Of a stretch of DNA of 64,000 bases, positions 44,017 through 53,237 are shown one piece after another. The notes under the pieces are model-generated. The model did no database searches. It was not told where the DNA came from and worked only from the letters and a program-made list of their open reading frames with translations. The first letter of the stretch is position 1. Every line of letters starts with the position of its first letter. Made by a program: the position numbers and the translations under genes. Origin of the DNA: Bacillota bacterium (GTDB taxonomy: Bacteria; Bacillota; Clostridia; Acetivibrionales; DTU013). The DNA is taken from contig JAEZRE010000009.1 of assembly GCA_023412915.1 (NCBI GenBank), forward strand, positions 1 through 64,000, written 5' to 3'.

Positions 44017-44853
44017 TCACTTTAATTTGGCGGATCTGAGCTTTGAGGGTGTACAACCGTAAGATTCTTTAAACATGCGGTTGAAAACCTTGTAATTAGT
44101 AAAGCCGTGCCGTTCCCGAATGCTTGTGATATTATCATCAATATCCAGAATGTCGCTATGGATATGGGTAAGCCTGACCAGGTTAACATATTCCATGAAA
44201 GTGAAGCCGGTGTGTTTCTTAAAGAACCGGCAGAAATATTCCGGATTTAATGCCGCTAAAGATGCTGCCTCTTTTAAACTTAGCGGTTCCATATGATTTT
44301 TTTCCACGTAATCTATTACTTCCTTGAGCCGCGACAGATGTTTAGCGGCTTTATTCTTTTCCATAGGATTTTGTCGCACGGCATAATGACTATATAGCGT
44401 ATGGAGAAAGAGATTAAGGTTACTGATAAAAAGAAATTGGTAGGCGGCCTCACCTTTTTCATAGAGCATTTTCATTGCAAGCAAGTATTGAATCAACTTT
44501 TGAAATGCGGGATCCCCACTTAGCTCGCTTTTAGAGTAAAACTCTCTGAAACGTATTGTCGCGCACTCGGGAATGGAATGGCTGAAGAGCTCGTATGGAA
44601 TTTGGAGCAACAGAACCTCTATGGCGCCGGGACTTCTGGTCAAATGTATATCGCCTGAATTAACTACGAATAGATCGTTCTCATTGATTATATATTTTTC
44701 ATCATTACGCATGATATGCATGGTGCCTCGGAAAATATAGAGAACTTCCAGGTGGTTGTGCCAGTGGCTGGGAATCAGCTGATTGTAAGATTTGTAAATA
44801 TCAAAATAAACAGGAAGTCCGGTATTGGGAGCGATGATTTCATGGGTCGGCAT
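44017..44853 (-). CDS. AraC-family regulator with cupin sensor domain
   Basis: The 278-residue regulator has an N-terminal cupin (about 20-95: IPSHWHNHLEVLYIFRGTMH, with metal-type histidines) and C-terminal AraC DNA-binding domain (about 180-278: SLKEAASLAALNPEYFCRFF and SIRERHGFTNYKVFNRMFKE). Such regulators sense sugars in carbohydrate loci. It is transcribed divergently from the GH3 gene 179 bp away, which is the likeliest target. Confidence 0.88.
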   Translation of the reverse strand: MPTHEIIAPNTGLPVYFDIYKSYNQLIPSHWHNHLEVLYIFRGTMHIMRNDEKYIINENDLFVVNSGDIHLTRSPGAIEVLLLQIPYELFSHSIPECATIRFREFYSKSELSGDPAFQKLIQYLLAMKMLYEKGEAAYQFLFISNLNLFLHTLYSHYAVRQNPMEKNKAAKHLSRLKEVIDYVEKNHMEPLSLKEAASLAALNPEYFCRFFKKHTGFTFMEYVNLVRLTHIHSDILDIDDNITSIRERHGFTNYKVFNRMFKESYGCTPSKLRSAKLK

Positions 44854-45032
44854 TGACGTTAATATCCTTCCTTGCCAGGCGTTTAAAGGTAAAAATTATA
44901 TATGTGAAAAGTATCATGGATTATAGAAAAAGTCAATATCGACATAATGAAAAGTCAGAAAGATTACTTGTTATCTATTTTAGCACGTAATAAGATAAAT
45001 ATTAAAAAGGCGAAGCTACGAGGGGGATTACG

Positions 45033-47456
45033 ATGAACAAATGGCAAAGGGTACGTTTTCAGCCAAGTATACCTTTGGGTGGGGATGGAAGGAAGATCAC
45101 GGCATCTAAAACTCATAGAGAGCTATCGAAGAACGCGGCCAAAGAAGGTATGGTTCTTCTTAAAAACAGCGGGAATGTCCTTCCGCTGGCTAAAGGTTCG
45201 AAGGTTGCCTTGTTTGGCAAGGGTAGCTTTGACTATGTCAAAGGCGGTGGAGGCAGCGGAGATGTAACAGTCGAGTATATCGTCAACCTTTACGATGGAA
45301 TGAAGGCTCTGAAGGAACATGTCGGTATTTTTGAAGAGTTATCTGATTTTTATCGCCAAAACGTAGAGAACCAGTATGCAGGCGGAGCTGTACCGGGAAT
45401 GACAATTGAGCCCGCAGTTCCCGATGCTTTGTTGAAGAAGGCAAGAATATATACCGATACGGCGGTTATCACTATTTGTCGTTTTTCTGGGGAAGGGTGG
45501 GACCGGAAAAGCGTTACAGACACAAAAAATAAAAACCTCTGGGAGCAGGAGAAGACTCTGACAAAGAAGTCGGGAGAGCTCTTCGAAAACGGCGACTTTT
45601 ATCTGACGCGTGCAGAGTCCGATATGGTGAACAGGGTCAAAGAGCACTTCCCGAAGGTAATTGTCGTGATGAATGTCGGAGGCATGGTAGATACCGGTTG
45701 GTTTGTCAAAGACGATAGAATCCAATCCGTACTGATGGCATGGCAGGGCGGTATGGAAGGTGGACTGGCTGCCGCCGAGCTTCTTTGCGGTATTGGGAAT
45801 CCTTCGGGCAAATTGTCCGATACACTTGCGAACAGATTGGAAGACTACCCGTCAACTTACAATTTTCATGAATCTGAAGATTATGTGGATTACACCGAGG
45901 ATATTTATGTAGGATATCGTTATTTTGAGACTATTGCAGGCGCCTCTGACAAGGTAAATTATCCATTCGGTTTTGGTTTATCTTACACGAGCTTTCACTG
46001 GTCGGTGGTTTCCGCAAAGGAACAGAACGGATTGATACAGGTTCAGGTTAACGTAACCAATACAGGCCGCTTCGAGGGTAAGGAAGTCATCCAAATATAC
46101 GTGGGAGCGCCGCAGGGGCTTCTCGGGAAACCGGCAAAAAGCCTGGTTGCCTTCCAGAAGACACGGTTGTTAAAAGTCGGAGAAACTCAAGCCTTATGCC
46201 TCGAATTTTCAGTCGATGCCATGGCTTCCTATGATGATCTGGGTAAAGTTCAAAAATCAGCATATATATTGGAAGCCGGAGACTACGAGTTTTTTGTCGG
46301 GACTTCCGTGCGGAATGTGGAAAAGCTCGGCTATGTTTATACTGTTTCGCAGAATATAGTTGTCAGGCAGCTAAGCGAAAAAATAGCGCCGACTTCGTTA
46401 AAGGAAAGAATGCTGTCTGACGGCAGCTTTGAAAAGCTCCCTCAAAAAGAAGCGAATGATCCCAACGCCTGCGGTCTTAAAAAAATGCCGGCGGAAATGA
46501 CGGAAGGAGTTGCACCGGGAGTACGGGCAAGACAGAGTCATCAATTTAGAAAAGAACCGTTCAAGAAGGGAACTCGAGATTTCTCTGAGGTAGCCGAAGG
46601 CAAGCTGACGATAGATGAGTTCCTGGCGCAAATGGAAGATGAAGAAGTGGCTCATTTATTGGGTGGTCAACCCAATACCGGGGTCGCGAATACTTTCGGA
46701 TATGGTAATATGCCGGAATATGGCATTCCAAATGTCATGACTGCCGACGGACCTGCCGGACTTCGAATTGCTCCCCAATGTGGCGTCAATACTACCGCTT
46801 GGCCTTGCGCAACCTTGCTGGCCTGCACGTGGGACAGAGATGTTGTATACGCGGTTGGAGAAGCCGGCGCAAAGGAAGTTAAGGAAAATAACATTGCGGT
46901 CTGGTTAACGCCGGCAATTAACATTCATAGAAGTCCATTATGCGGGCGTAACTTTGAATACTATTCCGAAGATCCATTCCTGACAGGTAAGATGGCCGCC
47001 GCTATGGTAAAAGGCATTCAATCCCAGCATATTGGAGCGACTGTCAAGCATTTTGCCTTAAACAACAAAGAAACCAACAGGAAGAACAGCGACTCCAGAG
47101 TAACGGAAAGGGCAGCTAGAGAGATATACCTGAAGGCTTTTGAGATCGTGGCCAAAGAAGCGGCTCCGTGGAGCATTATGTCCTCCTATAATATTATTAA
47201 TGGCCATCGCGCGTCAGAAAACAGAGAGTTATTGGAAGACATTTTAAGAGGCGAGTGGGGCTGGGAAGGCATGGTAACCACGGATTGGTGGACCTGCGGA
47301 GAGCATTATAAAGAAACCAAAGCCGGGAATGACGTCAAAATGGGCTGCGGCTATCCGGAGCGTCTGCTTGAAGCCAAAGCGTCAGGCCTTATTTCCAGGG
47401 CAGAGATGGATGCTTGTGCGACCAGGATTCTTGAACTGATCTTGAAGGTGGATTAA
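45033..47456 (+). CDS. GH3 beta-glycosidase with swapped domain order
   Basis: The 807-residue enzyme is a family 3 glycosidase. The alpha/beta sandwich domain comes first (about 30-270, with KEGMVLLKNSGNVLPL and PSGKLSDTLA), then a fibronectin-III-like domain (about 325-445, GVSYTSF-type motif GLSYTSFHW), then the TIM-barrel (about 520-807). The nucleophile is Asp751 in VTTDWWTCG. The usual order is barrel first; the permuted order is known in Ruminococcus- and Butyrivibrio-type beta-glucosidases. No signal peptide, so it is probably intracellular. ATG at 45033 follows GAGGGGG. Probably controlled by the divergent AraC gene. Confidence 0.9.
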   Translation: MNKWQRVRFQPSIPLGGDGRKITASKTHRELSKNAAKEGMVLLKNSGNVLPLAKGSKVALFGKGSFDYVKGGGGSGDVTVEYIVNLYDGMKALKEHVGIFEELSDFYRQNVENQYAGGAVPGMTIEPAVPDALLKKARIYTDTAVITICRFSGEGWDRKSVTDTKNKNLWEQEKTLTKKSGELFENGDFYLTRAESDMVNRVKEHFPKVIVVMNVGGMVDTGWFVKDDRIQSVLMAWQGGMEGGLAAAELLCGIGNPSGKLSDTLANRLEDYPSTYNFHESEDYVDYTEDIYVGYRYFETIAGASDKVNYPFGFGLSYTSFHWSVVSAKEQNGLIQVQVNVTNTGRFEGKEVIQIYVGAPQGLLGKPAKSLVAFQKTRLLKVGETQALCLEFSVDAMASYDDLGKVQKSAYILEAGDYEFFVGTSVRNVEKLGYVYTVSQNIVVRQLSEKIAPTSLKERMLSDGSFEKLPQKEANDPNACGLKKMPAEMTEGVAPGVRARQSHQFRKEPFKKGTRDFSEVAEGKLTIDEFLAQMEDEEVAHLLGGQPNTGVANTFGYGNMPEYGIPNVMTADGPAGLRIAPQCGVNTTAWPCATLLACTWDRDVVYAVGEAGAKEVKENNIAVWLTPAINIHRSPLCGRNFEYYSEDPFLTGKMAAAMVKGIQSQHIGATVKHFALNNKETNRKNSDSRVTERAAREIYLKAFEIVAKEAAPWSIMSSYNIINGHRASENRELLEDILRGEWGWEGMVTTDWWTCGEHYKETKAGNDVKMGCGYPERLLEAKASGLISRAEMDACATRILELILKVD

Positions 47457-47555
47457 GCATAGAGTGGGAAGCTTTTGTAAGATAAATATTTTTATGCCCG
47501 CCGGCTGCGTTTTTATTTTCTGCTTCATAGCTGTAGAAATGACATAACATGCAAA

Positions 47556-47584
47556 TTGTTAGATTCCTGACTTGCTGGTATTAT
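47556..47584 (+). promoter_or_regulatory. Promoter of the GTPase-nuclease fusion gene
   Basis: TTGTTA (47556-47561), a 17-bp spacer and TATTAT (47579-47584), 33 bp before the ATG. The short leader leaves no room for a Tet(M)-style attenuator. Confidence 0.55.
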
Positions 47585-47616
47585 ATATGTATCGACATAA
47601 AAGGATATAACGGCTT

Positions 47617-50319
47617 ATGAAGAATTTGGTCATCGGAATATTGGCGCATGTGGACGCGGGAAAGACGACATTGTCCGAGAGCTTTCTATATTTGAGCGGT
47701 AAAATACGGAAACTGGGCAGGGTGGACAATAAGGACGCCTATCTGGACAACTTTGAACTGGAGAGGGCCAGGGGGATCACGATCTTCTCCAAGCAAGCCA
47801 TGTTCGAGGTGGATGATACGCGGATAACCTTACTGGACACCCCGGGCCATGTGGATTTTTCGACTGAGATGGAGAGAACGCTTCAGGTGCTGGACTATGC
47901 CATTTTGGTGGTTAGCGGGGCCGACGGCGTGCAGGCCCATACGAAAACCCTGTGGCGTTTGCTTGAAATATACCGGATACCGGCCTTTTTATTCATTAAT
48001 AAAATGGACCAGAACGGTACCGATAAAGATAAGTTGATGGAAGAATTGAAAAGGCAGCTGGGCGATGGGTGTATCGAATTCGGACAAGCCGTAAGCGGGG
48101 ATTTAAACCGGGAATCACGACAAGATATAAACGAGAGCTCCTACGAGCGCTTTAATGAGAACTTCAACGACCAGCTGGCCATGTGCGATGAAGCGTTGCT
48201 GGAAGCCTATCTTGAAACGGGGCGTATCGGGCTCCCGCAGATCAAGGAGGCAATCAGGGCACGAAAGGTTTTTCCATGCTTTTTCGGTTCGGCTTTAAGG
48301 CTGGAAGGCGTCGAAGCCTTTATTCAGGGTATCGTGAAGTATGCCCGGATACCCGCCTACCCGGACAACTTCGGCGCGAGGATATACAAAATCGGAAGGG
48401 ACGAGCAGGGAAACCGGCTCACCTATATGAAAATCACAGGCGGAAGGATCAAAATAAGAGATGTTTTGACCAACGGAGCCTGGGAGGAGAAAATCAGTCA
48501 GATCCGGTTCTACTCGGGACAGAAATTTGAAGCGGCAGGCGAGGCGGAGGCTGGCTCCGTATGCGCGGTGACAGGACTTAGCCGGACAAAGCCGGGAGAA
48601 GGCCTGGGTATCGAGGAGGCTTCAAACACACCGGTATTGGAACCGGTATTGTCATACCGCATCATTTTACCGGCAGACTGCGACCCGAAGATGATGCTTC
48701 CGAAGCTGCGCCAGATCGAGGAAGAGGACCCGGAGCTTCACATCGTATGGAACGAACAGCTTCAGGAAATACAGGTACAGATAATGGGCGAGGTCCAGAT
48801 CGAAATACTGCAAAGCGTTATAAACAGCCGCTTTGGAGTAATGGTAGCATTCGATTCGGGCCGGATCGTCTATAAAGAGACTATTGTCAACGTCGTGGAA
48901 GGCGTAGGGCACTTCGAACCCTTGAGGCATTATGCGGAGGTCCACCTTATACTGGAGCCGGGGGAACGGGGAAGCGGCCTTCGGTTCAAATCCGATTGCA
49001 GCGACGATATACTGGGTAAAAGCTGGAAGAATCTTATAATGACCCATCTGGAGGAAAAAGTCCACAAAGGGGTGCTCACAGGCTCTCCGATAACGGATAT
49101 GACGATCACCCTGGTGTCCGGAAGAGCTCATAACAAGCATACGGAGGGCGGCGACTTCAGGGAGGCCACCTACAGAGCCGTGCGACAGGGCCTGATGGAA
49201 GCGGAAGCCATACTGCTGGAGCCCTACTATGCCTTTCAGCTCGAACTTCCTGAAAATATGGTAGGGCGCGCCATGACCGACATCGAGAAAATGTCCGGTA
49301 TATGCCATATCTCGCTTATAGAGGGCGGTATGGCGGTCCTGACAGGGAGTGCCCCTGTTGTTACCATGCGAAACTATCAGAAGGACGTAACAGCTTATAC
49401 CAAAGGGGCCGGAAGGCTCTTTTGCACTCTCTCGGGGTATGGACCCTGCCACAACACCGAAGAGGTCATTGAAGCAATGGGCTACGATCCCGAAAGAGAC
49501 GTGGCGAATCCGGCCGGTTCGGTGTTCTGCGGGAACGGCGCCAGTTTTTTGGTCGACTGGTATGACGTAAAGAGCTTTATGCATATTGAAAGCTGCCTTC
49601 AGACAAGGGAAGCTTTATCGGAAGAAACAGCTGAAAACAGGTCTTCCCACACGGAAGAGAAATGGCTCGATCCGGAAGAGGTAGACAGGATTTTCAAGCA
49701 GACGTATTATGCAAATCAGGGGAAAAAGTCCGGCTGGCAAAAGCGAAAAGCGGAACCCGAGCATTATTACAGCCCCAAAGCCTATGTTGGCAAATTGAAG
49801 GTAACCAAAGCGGAATACCTTCTCGTAGACGGCTACAACATCATCTTTGCATGGCCTGATCTGAAGGCGCTTGCGGACGGTAACATGGACGGCGCGAGAT
49901 CGAGATTGCTCGATCAGCTCAGCAAGTACCAAGGAATCCGAAAATGCCAGGTCATTGCCGTCTTCGACGCCTATCGCCTGCAGGGGCACCCCGAGGAAGT
50001 ATTCGACCACGATAATATTCATGTGGTGTTTACCAGGGAGGCCCAGACAGCAGATCATTTTATTGAAAAATTCGCCCACGATAACCAGGAAAAATACGAT
50101 ATAACCGTCGCTACCTCGGACGGTCTGCAGCAGATCATCATCAGGGGGGCAGGCTGCTCCATATTGTCCGCGAGAGAACTGAAGGAAGAGCTCATCCGGG
50201 TCGATGAAAGAGTCGTCCAGGCCTATCTTGAAAACCAGCCTGCGGATCGCAACTATCTTAAGGATTCGTTATCCGCCGGTACCAAGCGGCAGATGGAAGA
50301 ATTAAAAAAAGATGACTAA
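47617..50319 (+). CDS. Ribosome-protection-type GTPase fused to a Rae1/YacP NYN nuclease domain
   Basis: The 900-residue protein starts with an EF-G-like GTPase of the Tet(M)/TetB(P) class: G1 AHVDAGKTT (about 11-19), G2 RGIT, G3 DTPGH, G4 NKMD. Domains II-V follow to about residue 660, ending GSVFCGNGASFLVDW as in TetB(P)-like proteins. After a linker, residues about 730-880 match Rae1/YacP, the ribosome-associated A-site endonuclease of Bacillus: YLLVDGYNIIFAWPDLKALA, VIAVFDAYRLQG, VVFTREAQTADHFIEK and ITVATSDGLQQIII. All NYN acidic residues appear present. Known function of each half (A-site entry, A-site mRNA cleavage) suggests a single rescue or mRNA-cutting factor. Annotating it as tetracycline resistance alone would be unsafe. 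The frame is continuous, with its own promoter and terminator. Confidence 0.88.
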   Translation: MKNLVIGILAHVDAGKTTLSESFLYLSGKIRKLGRVDNKDAYLDNFELERARGITIFSKQAMFEVDDTRITLLDTPGHVDFSTEMERTLQVLDYAILVVSGADGVQAHTKTLWRLLEIYRIPAFLFINKMDQNGTDKDKLMEELKRQLGDGCIEFGQAVSGDLNRESRQDINESSYERFNENFNDQLAMCDEALLEAYLETGRIGLPQIKEAIRARKVFPCFFGSALRLEGVEAFIQGIVKYARIPAYPDNFGARIYKIGRDEQGNRLTYMKITGGRIKIRDVLTNGAWEEKISQIRFYSGQKFEAAGEAEAGSVCAVTGLSRTKPGEGLGIEEASNTPVLEPVLSYRIILPADCDPKMMLPKLRQIEEEDPELHIVWNEQLQEIQVQIMGEVQIEILQSVINSRFGVMVAFDSGRIVYKETIVNVVEGVGHFEPLRHYAEVHLILEPGERGSGLRFKSDCSDDILGKSWKNLIMTHLEEKVHKGVLTGSPITDMTITLVSGRAHNKHTEGGDFREATYRAVRQGLMEAEAILLEPYYAFQLELPENMVGRAMTDIEKMSGICHISLIEGGMAVLTGSAPVVTMRNYQKDVTAYTKGAGRLFCTLSGYGPCHNTEEVIEAMGYDPERDVANPAGSVFCGNGASFLVDWYDVKSFMHIESCLQTREALSEETAENRSSHTEEKWLDPEEVDRIFKQTYYANQGKKSGWQKRKAEPEHYYSPKAYVGKLKVTKAEYLLVDGYNIIFAWPDLKALADGNMDGARSRLLDQLSKYQGIRKCQVIAVFDAYRLQGHPEEVFDHDNIHVVFTREAQTADHFIEKFAHDNQEKYDITVATSDGLQQIIIRGAGCSILSARELKEELIRVDERVVQAYLENQPADRNYLKDSLSAGTKRQMEELKKDD

Positions 50320-50327
50320 GGAATACC

Positions 50328-50362
50328 AAAGGGCTGTGGAGCATACTCCGCAGCCCTTTATA
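50328..50362 (+). terminator. Terminator of the fusion gene
   Basis: AAAGGGCTG (50328-50336) and CAGCCCTTT (50351-50359) with an extra GGAG/CTCC pairing inside. Lies between convergent genes; the forward tail TATAAT is only moderately U-rich. Confidence 0.75.
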
Positions 50363-50381
50363 ATAAAGGTTCCAAGCATTT

Positions 50382-51617
50382 TCAGAACAGGATGTCCTTT
50401 GTACCGACGGTTGCTTTTGCTATCAAGCGGCCTTTGTTGTAGGAGTATAGGACGGGTGAATTGTAGTTGAGCGCATCGTAGTAATTCCTGGCGTCAAGTA
50501 TGATAAAGCTTGCCGGATTGCCGGTGCGGATGCCGTAGGAATCACCCAGATGCAGGGTTTTTGCCGCGTTGGTTGAAATGAACCTGTATGAATTCAGGAT
50601 GTCCTCATACCCCATCATCTGACATACGTGAAGCCCCATAAATACGACGTCGCGCATGTTTCCGTTGCCTAACGGGTACCAGGGGTCGAAAATATCGTCG
50701 TGTCCGAACGAGACATTGATCTCCTCCGCCGTCAGCTCCTTTACGCGTGTAACGCCTCTGCGCTTGGGATAGGTGTCCATACGCCCCTGCAGGTGGGTGT
50801 TGACAAGCGGGTTGGCGACAAAGTTTATCCGGCTCATCTTAAGCAGACGCATGAGCCTGACAACATAGGCGTTATTATATGAGTGCATGGCTGTTGTATG
50901 GCTGGCGGTGACACGGTCGAACATCTGCAGTTCATAAGCTCTCGCCGCCAGTGTTTCAAGACCGCGGGACGCTTCGTCGTCAATTTCGTCACAGTGCACG
51001 TCTACAAGCCTTTCATACTTGCAGGCGAGTTCCATGGCAAAGTTCAGGGATTCAACGCCGTACTCCCGTGTGAACTCAAAATGGGGAATGGCGCCGACCG
51101 CATCAACCCCCATCCTGACGGCGTTTTCCATCAAAGCCTTGCCGTTAGGGTAGCTGAGTATGCCTTCCTGGGGGAATGCCACGATCTGAATATCCATATA
51201 GTCCTTCAACTCTTCACGAAGTTCAATCATGGCTTCCAGGGCCGTAAGCTTCGGATCGGTTACATCCACATGAGTACGCACGTGCTGGACTCCGTTTGCC
51301 GCCTGCATTCGGACAACGCGGTTGACACGCTCCTTCACATCCGGCTTGGATAGCTTTTCCTTACGCTTGCTCCAGCATTCGATCCCTTCAAACAGAGTTC
51401 CCGAAAGGTTCCAAACAGGATCGCCGGCTGTGAGGCAGGTATCGAGGTGGATATGAGACTCGATAAAGGGCGGAAGAGCCAGCTTCCCGTTGAGGTCAAG
51501 CACCTCTTCGCCGGGCTGGGGCGAAAGTCCGGCATTGATTTCAGCGAATACGCCGTTTGTTACGCGAATATCCGAGAGTCTATCCGAGTTTTCGATATAG
51601 ACATTTTTAATTAACAT
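50382..51617 (-). CDS. codA: Cytosine deaminase-like amidohydrolase
   Basis: The 411-residue enzyme is a TIM-barrel metal-dependent hydrolase of the CodA group. Metal ligands are seen in ESHIHLD (about 55-61), VDVHCDEIDDEASRGLETL (HCDE near 210) and TASHTTAMHSY, with GHDDIFDPWYPLGNGNM marking the group. It deaminates cytosine to uracil; related enzymes act on creatinine or isoguanine. ATG at 51617 overlaps the codB end by 11 nt; a GTG at 51626 is possible but less well placed. It forms an operon with the permease upstream. Confidence 0.87.
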   Translation of the reverse strand: MLIKNVYIENSDRLSDIRVTNGVFAEINAGLSPQPGEEVLDLNGKLALPPFIESHIHLDTCLTAGDPVWNLSGTLFEGIECWSKRKEKLSKPDVKERVNRVVRMQAANGVQHVRTHVDVTDPKLTALEAMIELREELKDYMDIQIVAFPQEGILSYPNGKALMENAVRMGVDAVGAIPHFEFTREYGVESLNFAMELACKYERLVDVHCDEIDDEASRGLETLAARAYELQMFDRVTASHTTAMHSYNNAYVVRLMRLLKMSRINFVANPLVNTHLQGRMDTYPKRRGVTRVKELTAEEINVSFGHDDIFDPWYPLGNGNMRDVVFMGLHVCQMMGYEDILNSYRFISTNAAKTLHLGDSYGIRTGNPASFIILDARNYYDALNYNSPVLYSYNKGRLIAKATVGTKDILF

Positions 51618-52872
51618 TCGTACCACCCTCTATTTTTTGGTCCGCCTTTTTCTGGAAGAGTTCGGCTGCGATATAACATACGCATGCCACCACCATAGCG
51701 TTTATGGCGGCAATTCCGAAAGGTGCGAAGTTACCTGCAAGCGCGCCGAGTATTACGCCTGCGATTGCTCCGAAGTTGAACTTCCGGTTTACAGTGGAGC
51801 CTGCCTTGTAATTTGCCTTATGCAGGAAGAAATCGAGTGCGATGATCGCTCCGATCGGAGGCAGTGTTGCATTGAGGAAGGCCAGCCAGCTTACAAAGTT
51901 GTTATACAGCCAGATAGCGGCGACTGTTCCAACAAAACCTGCTATCAGTACCATCGGACGCTTGCGGAGCTTTGTGATGTTCGATAGGCCGAGTCCTGAT
52001 GTGTACAGAGCATTGTCGTTGGTAGTCCATATGTTTGCACCGAGTACGATGAGGGCAGGAATGGCAAGACCCTGGGCAATCATGACATAGAAAATATCAT
52101 CTTTCCCTGTAAAAGCTCCGCCGACAGCGCCGAAAGCGAACATGAGAGTATTTCCGATAAAGAAGGCGATTACTGTCGTGATAATGGCTGACTTATTACT
52201 TTTTGCAAAGCGGACAAAGTTGGGTGTGGCTGTACCTCCGCTGACGAATGAGCCAATGACCATACCGACCCCGGCCATTACCGTTATAGATCCGGAGCTT
52301 TTTGCAAATATGGCAGAAAGCCCGCCGCCGGCTGCAGTCGCCGTAACCATCGAATATATGCCGAGGGCTGCGACAAGAGGGACTGCAATATAGCTGACGA
52401 TTTCGAGTCCCTTTATCCCGAAGTAGGCAGAGGAAGTCATGCAGACACCCGCTATTATAACCAGGATGATCGGGCTGATTCCAAGCAGCTCCGATGCAGG
52501 GATTGCGAACATTGCCACGCCGACGCCGAACCATCCGATTTGTGTAAAGCTGATGAGTGCGGAAGGAAGGTATGAACCTATTTTTCCGAAGGAACGTTGT
52601 GCAAGCAGATCAAGACTTAGGCCTGTTGAACTCCCGATATAGGCAAGTACACCGGTATATGCGGCCAGAATACAGCCGCCGATCAGTATCGCCCAGACGA
52701 AACCGGTCAGGTCAAGACCGTTACCAAGCTTCGCGCCTACGCTCATGCTGGCGGAAAAAAATGTGAAGCCGAGCATGATGAAAAACATTGGCCAAAAGCC
52801 TTTACGGGCACTGGAAGGCACGTTTTCCAGTGAATAGTCCGCATCGATGTGTTGGGTGGTTTCCTTTGCCAT
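51607..52872 (-). CDS. codB: Cytosine permease-like NCS1 transporter
   Basis: The 421-residue transporter has 12 predicted helices and the NCS1 pattern: GLSLDLLAQRSFGKIGSYLP (about 83-103), IGWFGVGVAMFA, and TTNDNALYTSGLGLSNITKL (about 282-301). It imports cytosine or a related base for the deaminase encoded with it. ATG at 52872 follows AAAAGGGGTAATAATT. The long 5' region carries an attenuator-like structure, suggesting control at the RNA level. Confidence 0.9.
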   Translation of the reverse strand: MAKETTQHIDADYSLENVPSSARKGFWPMFFIMLGFTFFSASMSVGAKLGNGLDLTGFVWAILIGGCILAAYTGVLAYIGSSTGLSLDLLAQRSFGKIGSYLPSALISFTQIGWFGVGVAMFAIPASELLGISPIILVIIAGVCMTSSAYFGIKGLEIVSYIAVPLVAALGIYSMVTATAAGGGLSAIFAKSSGSITVMAGVGMVIGSFVSGGTATPNFVRFAKSNKSAIITTVIAFFIGNTLMFAFGAVGGAFTGKDDIFYVMIAQGLAIPALIVLGANIWTTNDNALYTSGLGLSNITKLRKRPMVLIAGFVGTVAAIWLYNNFVSWLAFLNATLPPIGAIIALDFFLHKANYKAGSTVNRKFNFGAIAGVILGALAGNFAPFGIAAINAMVVACVCYIAAELFQKKADQKIEGGTNVN

Positions 52873-52961
52873 AATTATTACCCCTTTTCTAAAAATATTT
52901 TATATAATGAGAAGTGCAAGCAGTATGCACGCTCCATATACCGTTTGAGACTGTTCAGGGT

Positions 52962-53050
52962 AATAAAAAAATCCTGCAAAAATCCGCAAGATTTGAAGAC
53001 GTCTTCATTGACGCGCGTTGTATGCAATCTTGTCGGTATCTCTGTACCGA
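52962..53050 (-). promoter_or_regulatory. Attenuator-like leader of codBA
   Basis: On the minus strand the leader has a hairpin TCGGTA/TACCGA (53050-53033), then CAAGATT (53032-53026). The latter can pair with AATCTTG (52993-52987), enclosing the palindrome GAAGACGTCTTC (52995-53006). That pairing overlaps a terminator: ATCTTGC (52992-52986), 8-nt loop, GCAGGAT (52977-52971) and a U-run (52970-52962). The two stems are mutually exclusive, as in riboswitches. I cannot match it to a known class. The TTGTATGCAA (53019-53028) half-palindrome could alternatively be a GntR-type operator. No gene is seen in 52873-53237. Confidence 0.6.
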
Positions 53051-53237
53051 GATTAAAGATTTTTTTATCAAATAAAATATTATCATTGTTATTTGGCTAT
53101 TGTCAATTATCATATATAATTTATGAAAATTTATTTAATATACTTAGTGAAATACTTTAGTTTGTTGATTGCCTATCACATAATTGAGTGATACTATTTA
53201 TCAAAAATCCTGTTCAATGGAAGGAAGGACGAGCACT

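Noticed and set aside
47617..50319. Simple tetracycline-resistance gene call
   Set aside because: The GTPase part is only family-level similar, and the NYN fusion points to a different or wider role; no resistance context is present.
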